This document shows positions 18,576 through 26,828 of a stretch of 64,000 nucleotides of DNA, piece by piece. Source of the DNA: Clostridium puniceum (GTDB taxonomy: Bacteria > Bacillota > Clostridia > Clostridiales > Clostridiaceae); the NCBI RefSeq assembly GCF_002006345.1, contig NZ_LZZM01000089.1, positions 25,286 through 89,285 on the forward strand. Reading direction: 5' to 3'. The position numbers were made by a program, and so were the translations under genes. Numbering within the stretch: position 1 is the first letter of the stretch; every line of letters begins with the position of its first letter. The notes beneath the pieces are model-generated. The model was given only the letters and a program-made list of their open reading frames with translations. It did not search any database and was not told where the DNA came from.

Positions 18576-19213
18576 TGAATGAGATAATAGGAAAAGCTTT
18601 AATAGAAACATTAGAGATGGTTCTTGTATCAACTACGTTTTCAGTTATTTTAGGATTTATACCTGCAATTATATTAACAGTAACAGCTAATGATGGATTA
18701 AAACCTAATAAAATAATTTATACTATTTTAGATTTTATAATTAATACATTAAGAAGTTTTCCAGTTCTTATATTAATGGTAATAATTATACCTTTAACAA
18801 GATTTATTGTAGGTAAATCTATAGGTACAGAAGCAGCTATGGTTCCACTTACAATTGCAGCAGCACCTTTTGTTGCAAGAATTATAGAATCATCATTAAG
18901 AGAAGTTGATAAAGGAGTAGTTGAAGCAGCAAAATCTTTTGGAGCATCAAATACTCAAATTATATTTAAGGTTATGCTCAAAGAAGCAGTTCCTTCAATA
19001 ATATCAGGAATAACTCTTACAATAATAAGTATTGTTGGATATTCTGCAATGGCAGGAACTATTGGAGGCGGAGGACTTGGTCAAGTAGCAATAAGTTATG
19101 GATACCAAAGATACCAAACAGATGTAATGATAGTAACTTGTATTATTTTAATTATAGTAGTACAAGGACTACAATTGTTAGGAAATTATTTTTATAATAA
19201 ATTATCAAAATAG
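18575..19213 (+). CDS. metI: Methionine ABC transporter permease MetI
   Basis: 212 residues with five hydrophobic segments, the standard MetI size. The coupling loop is seen as EAAKSFGASNTQIIFKVMLKEAVPSI; the GGGGLGQVAISYGYQRYQTDVM stretch near residue 165 is characteristic of the family. It forms the membrane channel for methionine with MetN. Start and the metN stop overlap (TAATG), implying coupled translation. Confidence 0.95.
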   Translation: MNEIIGKALIETLEMVLVSTTFSVILGFIPAIILTVTANDGLKPNKIIYTILDFIINTLRSFPVLILMVIIIPLTRFIVGKSIGTEAAMVPLTIAAAPFVARIIESSLREVDKGVVEAAKSFGASNTQIIFKVMLKEAVPSIISGITLTIISIVGYSAMAGTIGGGGLGQVAISYGYQRYQTDVMIVTCIILIIVVQGLQLLGNYFYNKLSK

Positions 19214-19225
19214 GGGGAATAAAAT

Positions 19226-20056
19226 ATGAAAAAGAAATCAATTTTATCAATAGTTTTAGCAGGAATAGTAACATTAGGATTAGTAGGCTGTGGGGGCACA
19301 AATAATACAGCAAGTAAAGATTCTAAAAGTGATAAGGTAATAAAGATTGGAGTAACACCAAAACCACATAAAGAAATAGTAGAAATAGCAAAGCCTTTAC
19401 TTGAAAAAGAAGGATATACAGTAGAAATAACTGAATTCAATGATTATGTTCAACCTAACACTGCCGTGTCAGAAGGATCGTTAGATGCAAACTTCTTTCA
19501 ACATGCTCCATATTTAAAGGAACAAAATGAATCAAAGGGATTTAAATTAGTTTCAGTAGGCGCAGTTCATTTGGAGCCAATGGGATTATATTCTAAAAAG
19601 ATTAAGAATTTAGATGAACTTAAAGATGGTTCCACAATTGCCATTCCAAATGATGCAACAAATGAAGCTAGAGCATTAAAATTATTGGAAAGTAAGGGGA
19701 TAATAAAAATTAAAGAGGGTGAATTAGCTACACCAAAAGATATTACAGAAAATAAGAAAAATTTAAAGTTTTCTGAATTAGAAGCAGCAGCAGTTCCAAG
19801 AGCAATAGATGATGTTGATGCAGCTGTAATAAATGGTAACTATGCAATAGAAGCTAAATTTAATCCAACAAAAGATGCAATAATAATTGAAGATAAAAAT
19901 TCAGAAGCTGCTAAGCCTTATGCAAACATTATTGTTGTAAAAGAAGGTAATGAAAAGCAAGAAAAAATTCAAGCTTTAGTAAAAGCGTTGACATCACCAG
20001 AAGTAAAAGCTTTTATAGAAAAAGAATACAGTGGAGCGGTAATTCCAGTATTTTAA
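19226..20056 (+). CDS. metQ: Methionine-binding lipoprotein MetQ
   Basis: 276 residues, NlpA/MetQ family. The lipoprotein signal ends in LVGC near residue 22. Mature motifs include KIGVTPKPHKEIVE, FNDYVQPNTAVSEGSLDANFFQH (ligand pocket), and AAVPRAIDDVDAAVINGNYA. It captures methionine outside the membrane for MetNI. It starts 12 bases after metI and ends the SAM-controlled operon, followed by a terminator. Confidence 0.95.
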   Translation: MKKKSILSIVLAGIVTLGLVGCGGTNNTASKDSKSDKVIKIGVTPKPHKEIVEIAKPLLEKEGYTVEITEFNDYVQPNTAVSEGSLDANFFQHAPYLKEQNESKGFKLVSVGAVHLEPMGLYSKKIKNLDELKDGSTIAIPNDATNEARALKLLESKGIIKIKEGELATPKDITENKKNLKFSELEAAAVPRAIDDVDAAVINGNYAIEAKFNPTKDAIIIEDKNSEAAKPYANIIVVKEGNEKQEKIQALVKALTSPEVKAFIEKEYSGAVIPVF

Positions 20057-20104
20057 TGAATTATAAAATTAAAAATATTAGAGTTTAGCCACACCAAAAT
20101 AAGT

Positions 20105-20147
20105 TCCTCTGCAAGTATGATAAATACTTGTGGAGGATTTTTCTTTA
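20105..20147 (+). terminator. Terminator of metNIQ
   Basis: TCCTCTGCAAGTAT (20105-20118) pairs with ATACTTGTGGAGGA (20124-20137), one wobble pair, then a T-run. Confidence 0.9.
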
Positions 20148-20275
20148 TCTTTAACAATTAGCTAAAATAATGTATACTTTTAATTATAATTAGGAAAATA
20201 ATGTTCTAAATTGTAAATTACATAAAAAGAAATTTAAGCTTAAAGGTAAAGATTTTCTTTAAAGGGGAATGAGTT

Positions 20276-21238
20276 ATGAACATATCAGAGGTTAAGGTAA
20301 AGTTAGTAGGAAAGGATATATTAAGTATTATTAATGAATTCGTCAAAATTGATGGATTAAATTTAAAAAGTGTAACCATTGAAGATGGAATAATTTTAGA
20401 TGGAAGCTTTAAAAAAGGAATTAAAATAGATTTTTTGATGAAAGTAGAATTAGTTGAATGTTTTAGTAATAAGATTACGGCTAGAATAGTTAAAGTAAAA
20501 ATTTTAAACCTTGGGCTTTTTAGAATTATAAGAAGTTTTGCATTAAAGCAGCTAGCAAAAGTATTTAAAGAATATGGAATAGAAAGCCAAAAAGATAAAG
20601 TAACAATAAATATAAATACAATTATTAAAGATGTACCATTTGTTGATTTGACTATTGATGAAATTTTTATGAAGAGATCGGAATTATGGGTGGAAATTAG
20701 CAATGTTAATATATCTGTAGCTGGAGAATTAATAAAGAAAGTAGAAGCAGAAGAAGTTAAGGACGAAAGTGAAGAGGTCACAGAAGCATTAGAAATTGTA
20801 AATAAAATAGAGGATAAGTACTCTAAAGGCAGAGATATTCTAAGCAACAAGTTATCGGAAGAAGCTAAAAAATATAAAGATTATATATTTATATTGCCAG
20901 ATATAGTTTCTCTAATTTACAGGTTACTTAAGGATACTAGAGTATCTATAAAAACTAAGTTGATAATGTCAGCAGCTATTGGATATATAACAATACCTAC
21001 AGATTTAATACCTAGTAAAATACCATTCATAGGTGTAATTGATGATATTGGAGTGGGAATTTTTGCTTTAAATAAGGTTCTTAAAGATGTTCCATTAACT
21101 ATAATATTAGAAAATTGGGAAGGCGAAAATGAGTTGCTTTTAGTGTTGAAAAATGGAATTGAATATTTAACTGATTTTACTGGAGCTAGAAATGTAGGAA
21201 AACTATATGAGGTAGTAGAAGAATTATCTACATTGTAA
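20276..21238 (+). CDS. DUF1232 (YkvA-type) domain protein
   Basis: 320 residues. The C-terminal 110 residues match the YkvA/DUF1232 family, seen as DIVSLIYRLLKDTRVSIKTK, a hydrophobic segment, and the diagnostic IPTDLIPSKIPFIGVIDDIGV. The N-terminal 200 residues are a beta-rich, Lys/Glu-rich region (repeated hydrophobic-charged pattern, helices KKVEAEEVKDESEEVTEAL at the end) without a known family by eye. The YkvA domain probably lies at the membrane; its function is not established. AAAGGGGA precedes the ATG. It is isolated between the met operon and RNase HI. Confidence 0.75.
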   Translation: MNISEVKVKLVGKDILSIINEFVKIDGLNLKSVTIEDGIILDGSFKKGIKIDFLMKVELVECFSNKITARIVKVKILNLGLFRIIRSFALKQLAKVFKEYGIESQKDKVTININTIIKDVPFVDLTIDEIFMKRSELWVEISNVNISVAGELIKKVEAEEVKDESEEVTEALEIVNKIEDKYSKGRDILSNKLSEEAKKYKDYIFILPDIVSLIYRLLKDTRVSIKTKLIMSAAIGYITIPTDLIPSKIPFIGVIDDIGVGIFALNKVLKDVPLTIILENWEGENELLLVLKNGIEYLTDFTGARNVGKLYEVVEELSTL

Positions 21239-21322
21239 GTTAACTTTAATATTTGGATATAATTTATATAAATTATATATATATTTCAGTTAGCAATTAA
21301 CAATGAATAATGAAATCTCTAG

Positions 21323-21426
21323 AGAGAAAGTTCATGTTTCAAAAGATAAAATTTACTGTATGAAAGTTTGAAAGACAAGATTTAAAATGATCACAGAGAA
21401 AGCTCTGATAGCCAAAGATAAAATTT
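21323..21426. repeat. Two 32-base imperfect direct repeats
   Basis: 21323-21354 and 21395-21426 both begin AGAGAAAG and end AAAGATAAAATTT, same length with a variable middle. They sit in a 360-base gene-free gap (21239-21599) beside a CAATTAACAATGAATAATGA-like intergenic motif seen in other spacers. No open frame with a ribosome binding site is found there; likely a decayed intergenic repeat. Confidence 0.6.
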
Positions 21427-21599
21427 GGGTCATCACTTTTTGATTCTCGCTTTTGGACATTCACTTTTCTTTTGGAATTTCTTAAATATTAATTACTAGA
21501 AATGTAAGATTTAAAATGCAACATATATAGGAAAAATAATCGAGGATGTAATACATGTCTTTATGAGATTAAGGATTTAACAAAGAAGGGAATAAGGAA

Positions 21600-22553
21600 A
21601 TGGCAAAGAAAGTTTATGCAATACAATGTGGATTTGATGCTAAGAACAATAAGAGAATAGAAAATACTATAGTTAATACTTGGGATGAATGTCTTAAATA
21701 TGTGAAAGGTGTAAAAGGTGCTAAATATAAGAGTTTTGAAAGTATTGAAGATGCAAATTTATATTTAAATGAAGGTAATAGAATGCTTAAAAAGAGTGAT
21801 GAAAACTATCCCAAAGATTGTCTTCACGCTTATGTTGATGGCAGTTATAATTCATCTGACGGAAGATATTCTTATGGTGTAGTTTGTGTTAAAGATAATG
21901 TTGTAGAATATATAGAAAGTAATGCAGAAAAGGATACATCAGAAAAAAATATAAGACAAATAGCAGGAGAGCTTAAAGGTGCTGTTAGAGCTATTGAATA
22001 TGGTTTAAAACAAAATGAAACTAAAATAGTTTTATTTCATGATTATGAAGGAATAGCGCATCATGCTACTGGTGCTTGGGATAGAAAAGAAGAATCATCT
22101 ATGGAATATTATAATAAGATGCAAAAATTAATGAATTCTGGAATTGAAATTATATTTGTAAAGGTAGATAGTCACACAGGAGATTTATTTAATGAACTAG
22201 TAGATGAAAAATGTAAGGAATGCCTAGGTATAACTTCTGATAGGGTTATTGAAAAATGGCTTTCTAAAAATACTATAGAAGTTTCTAATGAGGAAGTAAA
22301 AGCTGAAATTTTAAGTATAGCTCCTAATGCTGTTAAGAATATAATTATAAGTGGACACATTGAAGTTATTAACGATGACATAAAAAATGATGTAGCTACA
22401 GACAAAGATGAAAATGAGGATAAGGAAGTAAGATTTGAGAAAATTATAAGTTTGTATAAAAGTAATTGTAAAGATGGAAAGAAGATTATTTCAAAATTGT
22501 TAAGTAAAGAAAAAGAAAGCTTTATATTATACCTATTGAATAAGTTTGAATAG
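21600..22553 (+). CDS. rnhA: Ribonuclease HI with N-terminal viroplasmin-like hybrid-binding domain
   Basis: 317 residues. Residues 1-60 form the caulimovirus viroplasmin/HBD domain (KKVYAIQCG, TWDECLKYVKGVKGAKYKSF) that grips RNA/DNA hybrids. The RNase H domain covers about 75-215 with the four acidic catalytic residues visible: Asp in AYVDGSY, Glu in IAGELKGA, Asp in LFHDYEG and Asp in NELVDEKCKE. It removes RNA from hybrids such as R-loops and primers. A C-terminal extension of about 100 residues (rich in Lys, Asp, Glu) is longer than usual and of unknown role. Confidence 0.92.
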   Translation: MAKKVYAIQCGFDAKNNKRIENTIVNTWDECLKYVKGVKGAKYKSFESIEDANLYLNEGNRMLKKSDENYPKDCLHAYVDGSYNSSDGRYSYGVVCVKDNVVEYIESNAEKDTSEKNIRQIAGELKGAVRAIEYGLKQNETKIVLFHDYEGIAHHATGAWDRKEESSMEYYNKMQKLMNSGIEIIFVKVDSHTGDLFNELVDEKCKECLGITSDRVIEKWLSKNTIEVSNEEVKAEILSIAPNAVKNIIISGHIEVINDDIKNDVATDKDENEDKEVRFEKIISLYKSNCKDGKKIISKLLSKEKESFILYLLNKFE

Positions 22554-22776
22554 ATAGATAAGAATAATTTAAAATTAAAAATTGCAGCAACTAAATATAA
22601 TATTCATATAAAAAGAGATATGCCGCAATAAGTAATAGCTCTTGAAAGTTCTTATTACCTTTAAAATCTAAATTTAATATATGTAATATAATATGGGAAA
22701 AAATAACTTGGATAACTTTTTAATTACTACATAATCTACATTTAGAAAATAAATTATTATTAAAGAGGTGTTAATT

Positions 22777-22950
22777 ATGGAAAGATTTTCAAAGGGTATG
22801 GTAGCAGGAATTTTAATTGGAGTAGCTGTTGAAATGGCCATGATGCCATACTATGATAGAAGGACACAAAGGACAATGAAAAGAGCAGGAAAAAGAATGA
22901 GAAATATGGCTGAATCTACTTACAATGGAATTCAAGATTGGATGAAATAA
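22777..22950 (+). CDS. Small YtxH-like membrane protein
   Basis: 57 residues. A glycine-containing hydrophobic segment (KGMVAGILIGVAVEMAMMPYY) is followed by a basic, helical tail (RRTQRTMKRAGKRMRNMAESTYNGIQDWMK). This is the YtxH/gas-vesicle-like general pattern of a membrane-anchored short protein; exact family membership is a guess. Start at 22777 is supported by AAAGAGGTG ahead of it. A strong terminator follows, so it is made from its own transcript. Confidence 0.7.
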   Translation: MERFSKGMVAGILIGVAVEMAMMPYYDRRTQRTMKRAGKRMRNMAESTYNGIQDWMK

Positions 22951-22965
22951 ATATTTATTATTTTG

Positions 22966-23010
22966 AAAGACATGAATTTGATTTATAAAAAATCGAATTC
23001 ATGTCTTTTA
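22966..23010 (+). terminator. Terminator after small YtxH-like gene
   Basis: AAAGACATGAATT (22966-22978) pairs with AATTCATGTCTTT (22996-23008), further pairs inside, T-rich tail. The gap to 23194 has a possible -10 (TATAAT, 23131-23136) and nothing else. Confidence 0.85.
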
Positions 23011-23194
23011 TATTATAATAAAAAAATATTTTATGTTTATAAAATTTAGTATAAAAATGGATAAAAAAATTAAATTATATAAATTTTGGACAGCATTTAT
23101 ATTTTTATGCAGTTTTTTATGAATTTATGTTATAATTAAGAAAAATTATATTAAATTAATTAAATAATTTGTTGAATAGAGAAGGATTGAAGAA

Positions 23195-24496
23195 ATGGAA
23201 ATTCTATCATTAGGAGAAAAAATTAAAAGAAGAAGAAAACAATTAAATATGACCTTAAAAGATTTGGCGAAAGACAGAATAACTCCAGGACAAATAAGCT
23301 TGGTTGAGTCGGGTCGTTCTAATCCTTCAGTTGACTTATTAGAATATTTAGCTGATGCATTAAGTACATCGGTAGAATACTTGATGGAATCCGAAGAGAG
23401 TCAAGCTGAAAAAATTAGTCTTTATTATGAGCAAGTAGGTGAATCTTGTATTTTACAGGAAGATTATGAAAAAGGACAAAGATATACTGACAATGCATTA
23501 TATTATTGTGAAAAGTATAACTTAGAATATAGAAAAGCAATGATATATTTTATAACTGCAAAGTCTTACATGTATAAAAAAGATTTTCCGATGGCACAAA
23601 AGTTTTTTTTATCAGCAAATGTGATTTTTATAAAAAATAATAATTATGAACAAATAATAAAAACTTTTTTAAATTTAGCTAATATAGCCTTAGAATTAAG
23701 AGCATATCATTCAGCAAGCAGTTATTTAAAGCAAGCTGAAAAAGTATATTTAGATAATAAAGTAGTAGATGATTTTTTAATGGGAGAAATACATTATAAT
23801 ATGGCTAGAACATATTATGATATAGAAGAATTAGATTCTGCATTAGAATATTCGTATTCAGCAAAAAAAAGATTTGAACAAATATACAATGATGAAGATT
23901 ATGCAAATAATTTATTTTGTTTAGCAGAAGACTTCAATAAAAAAGGTGATTTATTAAATGCTATAAAATACTCAAAGAAAACGCTAGAAGTTTATAAAAA
24001 AATACAATATAACAAGAGTATAGTTAATATAGAACATAATTTAGGAAAATTATTTTATGAATTAGGTGATTTAGACGAATCAATTAAACACTATGAAATA
24101 TCAAGAAATGTCAGTATTCAAAACCGCGTTGGTTATGTAAATGATATATTAATGGATATTTGCAAACATCATTTGAAACTAAAGAATACTGAACAATGCA
24201 GCAAGATATTAAAAAATATTGAAAACAGCGTTGAAGAAGAAGATGTTGATAGGAAGATTGAATGTAAACTAATCAAATATACCATGTTTAGTATTGATGA
24301 GAAAGTTGAACAAGCAGAAAGTGTTTTAATTGATACATACTTATTAGCAAAAAATAGTGGGCGATTAGCTAAAGCAGGAGAATTAGCTATGAGAGTTGGA
24401 AAATACTTTATAGACAAAAAAGAAGAAGAAGAAGCTTCATACTATTTAAATCAAGGAATAAAATTGTTTGATGAGGCAGAAAAGTTGAAAAATTAA
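23195..24496 (+). CDS. XRE-family regulator with TPR domain (first of a pair)
   Basis: 433 residues. A helix-turn-helix (about 8-64: GEKIKRRRKQLNMTLKDLA, TPGQISLVESGRSNPSVDLLEYLADAL) precedes about seven tetratricopeptide-like repeats (residues 85-425, helices such as MGEIHYNMARTYYDIEELDSALEYSYSAKKRF). This is the architecture of RRNPP/PlcR-type and related Firmicute regulators, where a peptide or protein partner binds the repeats and changes DNA binding. No small peptide gene with a signal sequence is seen beside it, so the ligand is unknown. It is followed directly by a paralogue at 24516. Confidence 0.82.
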   Translation: MEILSLGEKIKRRRKQLNMTLKDLAKDRITPGQISLVESGRSNPSVDLLEYLADALSTSVEYLMESEESQAEKISLYYEQVGESCILQEDYEKGQRYTDNALYYCEKYNLEYRKAMIYFITAKSYMYKKDFPMAQKFFLSANVIFIKNNNYEQIIKTFLNLANIALELRAYHSASSYLKQAEKVYLDNKVVDDFLMGEIHYNMARTYYDIEELDSALEYSYSAKKRFEQIYNDEDYANNLFCLAEDFNKKGDLLNAIKYSKKTLEVYKKIQYNKSIVNIEHNLGKLFYELGDLDESIKHYEISRNVSIQNRVGYVNDILMDICKHHLKLKNTEQCSKILKNIENSVEEEDVDRKIECKLIKYTMFSIDEKVEQAESVLIDTYLLAKNSGRLAKAGELAMRVGKYFIDKKEEEEASYYLNQGIKLFDEAEKLKN

Positions 24497-24515
24497 AAGC
24501 AAAGGGGTGATGGAT

Positions 24516-25781
24516 TTGGAAATACTGTCAACTGGTGAAAAAATAAAGAGAGCTAGAATATTTAAAGGAATTACATTGAAAGACCTTTGTGGAAACAAAA
24601 TTTCAATTGCTAAAATGAGTTGTATAGAAAATGGGAAAATTAAGGCTGATAAAGAATTACTTGAATATATAGCAGAGAAAATTGAAATTGATTTAGATTA
24701 TTTAATAGAAGATGTTTATGAGCAAATTTTAAGTAACTTAAACTTTATAAAAAAGAATATTTCATGTGATAATGATTCTGAAAATAAATTAAAAGATAAT
24801 TTAAGTTATGCACTTAAATATAAATATTATGATTTAGCATTTGAATTAATACATATATTGTTTTCTTATTATGTGGAAGAAAACAAAGTTGAAAACATTC
24901 AATTAATAGTTTCTCAATATTATGATTTATATCAAAGAAATAATACAGAAGAAAATACAGTTATATACTTTAAGGATATGGCAAGATATCTTTCTCAAAA
25001 TAGAGAATATATAGAGGCAATATCTTACTATAGTAAACTTAGAGAAATGTTTCAACAAAAAAAAGAAGGTTTTGATAGTGGAGAATATTGCTTGATAGGA
25101 TATAATGAAGCCTTATGTTATCAAAATTTAAAAAAGTCAGAGGAAGCATATAGTATTTTATCAGAGATAATAGAATATGTTGATGCACTTAAAACTGATG
25201 AAAGTAAGGGGAAAATATATCATATCTATGCTACAGTGTGCATTAAGTTAAAGAAAGATTATGTTGATGAATATAAAAATAAAGCCTTTGAGTATCAAAA
25301 ATATAATCCTATTTCAGTAGCCTTATCACATGGGAACTATGGAAAGTATTATTTTGAAGTAGGGGAAAAAGATAAAGCAATTATAGAATTACAAAAAGGA
25401 ATAAAAATATTCCCAAGCGATAATATAGAAAAAAATGTAGAATTTCTAAATTATTGTACTAATATATTAATTAAAAATTTAGAGTATGATACAGCATATA
25501 AGATCACAGAAGAGGCCTTAAATATGGCAATCATTACAGATAATATAAAGTTAATTGAAAAGTCATATTACTTAAAGGGTTTAATTTTACAAAAAATGGA
25601 TAAATGTGTTGAAGCCGAAAAATACATGAATTTATCTTTAGATTCACTATTTAAATTTGGTACAAGAGAAGAACGAAAAAGCAGGTATATAGATATGGGA
25701 CACCTTTATTATAAGCTTGGTTCTACTACAGATTCTTTAAAATACTTCAATTTAGCATTAGCAGTAGATAAAAAAATATAA
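24516..25781 (+). CDS. XRE-family regulator with TPR domain (second of a pair)
   Basis: 422 residues from a TTG start. The TTG at 24516 is chosen over ATG at 24510 and GTG at 24507 because the long ribosome binding site AAAGGGGTGAT covers 24501-24511, and because the resulting N-terminus MEILSTGEKIKR matches MEILSLGEKIKR of the upstream paralogue. The helix-turn-helix spans about 7-60 and is more divergent (ISIAKMSCIENGKIKADKELL). Tetratricopeptide-like repeats follow to the end. It starts 20 bases after the first gene and is surely cotranscribed. Whether both bind the same sites, or form a hetero-oligomer, is unknown. Confidence 0.8.
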   Translation: MEILSTGEKIKRARIFKGITLKDLCGNKISIAKMSCIENGKIKADKELLEYIAEKIEIDLDYLIEDVYEQILSNLNFIKKNISCDNDSENKLKDNLSYALKYKYYDLAFELIHILFSYYVEENKVENIQLIVSQYYDLYQRNNTEENTVIYFKDMARYLSQNREYIEAISYYSKLREMFQQKKEGFDSGEYCLIGYNEALCYQNLKKSEEAYSILSEIIEYVDALKTDESKGKIYHIYATVCIKLKKDYVDEYKNKAFEYQKYNPISVALSHGNYGKYYFEVGEKDKAIIELQKGIKIFPSDNIEKNVEFLNYCTNILIKNLEYDTAYKITEEALNMAIITDNIKLIEKSYYLKGLILQKMDKCVEAEKYMNLSLDSLFKFGTREERKSRYIDMGHLYYKLGSTTDSLKYFNLALAVDKKI

Positions 25782-25793
25782 TTAAATAATGCA

Positions 25794-25853
25794 AAATTAA
25801 AATAGAAGAATATTTGTTTATAATTTTAAACAAATATTCTTCTATTTTAATTT
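25794..25853. terminator. Perfect 27-bp hairpin, bidirectional terminator
   Basis: The arm at 25794-25820 is the exact reverse complement of 25827-25853, with a six-base loop. It starts 13 bases after the second XRE-TPR gene and contains A/T-runs at both ends, so it can terminate in both directions (the CBS gene is convergent). The arms are unusually long for a terminator. Confidence 0.85.
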
Positions 25854-25966
25854 GAATCTTATGAGTATAAATAATAATTTTTATGTAATTGTAATTTATA
25901 CTTATAAAATATAAATTAGCAATTACTTCGACTGTAAACTAAATTAAAATATATACTAATAAGAAC

Positions 25967-26389
25967 TTATTCTTCTAATGAGCCATCTGCATACCCAAAG
26001 GAATCATTTTGAGGATCTACATTAAGAAAATAGTCCAATAAATCTTCAATACTAATAATTCCTATAATCTTCTCGCCTTCAACTACAGGCATAGCAATAA
26101 TGTCATTTTTCCTTAAACGTTTAGCAATAGTAAATAGGTCTTCATCAGATTGAGCAACAATTACAGATTTTGACATAACCCATTCGACAGGACAACTAAC
26201 ATAATGACCAGGATGTACCATAAATCTATATATATCAGCTTTAACAACCATTCCTACGAGATTATTATCATTATCTACTACAGGCATACCATTTACATTA
26301 GATTTATTCATAAAATCTAAAGCCTTATCTATAGAATCATTTGTGTGAATTGTGTGAAAATCGTGCTTAAGAACAGAATTAATTTTCAT
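25967..26389 (-). CDS. CBS-domain protein
   Basis: 140 residues made almost entirely of two CBS motifs (about 8-60 and 75-130: THIHTNDSIDKALDFMNKSNVNGMPVVDNDNNLVGMV-type and IIAMPVVEGEKIIGIISIEDLLDYFL). CBS pairs bind adenine nucleotides and act as energy or ligand sensors. The start at 26389 is chosen because AGAGGTGAT stands before it; the open frame continues upstream to 26431 without a ribosome binding site. It has no attached enzyme domain, so the target is unknown. Confidence 0.85.
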   Translation of the reverse strand: MKINSVLKHDFHTIHTNDSIDKALDFMNKSNVNGMPVVDNDNNLVGMVVKADIYRFMVHPGHYVSCPVEWVMSKSVIVAQSDEDLFTIAKRLRKNDIIAMPVVEGEKIIGIISIEDLLDYFLNVDPQNDSFGYADGSLEE

Positions 26390-26546
26390 AATATCACCTC
26401 TTTTAAAAATATAATATTTCCAATTGTACATGAATTACAGATTTGGATAAACATATAACTATATATACTACTATTTTACTACAGAATTATTAATTTTTAA
26501 ACAAAAGTTTAATTAATAAAAAAATATTATAAAAAAATAAATATAC

Positions 26547-26576
26547 TTTGACTTTCTTTGACCTATGTATTATTAT
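26547..26576 (+). promoter_or_regulatory. CtsR operator overlapping the clpB promoter
   Basis: Read on the minus strand, 26547-26563 is GGTCAAA-GAA-AGTCAAA, a perfect match to the CtsR heptad direct repeat (RGTCAAA-NAN-RGTCAAA). On the plus strand it overlaps TTGACT (26548-26553), which is 17 bases from TATTAT (26571-26576). Repression by CtsR at normal temperature and release on heat shock is the established logic for clp genes. Confidence 0.85.
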
Positions 26577-26606
26577 ATATATGAGAAGGAATTATTTAGG
26601 ATATTA

Positions 26607-26792
26607 ATAAAAAAGGTACTAAGTAGAACCAAGACTTGATAAAAAGTACACACATATAAAAAAAGTGCGAAGCACAATTAATATCTTTACACCTATAAAG
26701 AAAATGCGAAGTACAATTAGGAATTATCAACCACAAGTCAAACACATATAAAAGATTAAGAAGTATAATTAAGACTTTCGAGCACAACTAAA
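26607..26792 (+). repeat. Four degenerate repeats in the clpB leader
   Basis: Units begin at about 26607, 26656, 26695 and 26748, each starting ATAAAA and carrying a core like GTGCGAAGCACAATTA (exact in unit 2, one or a few changes in others). Several cores are small palindromes (GTGC-GAA-GCAC). They fill most of the 240-base untranslated leader between the promoter and clpB. Confidence 0.65.
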
Positions 26793-26828
26793 AGTGTATA
26801 TTAATATTAATTTTGAGGAGGAATAATA

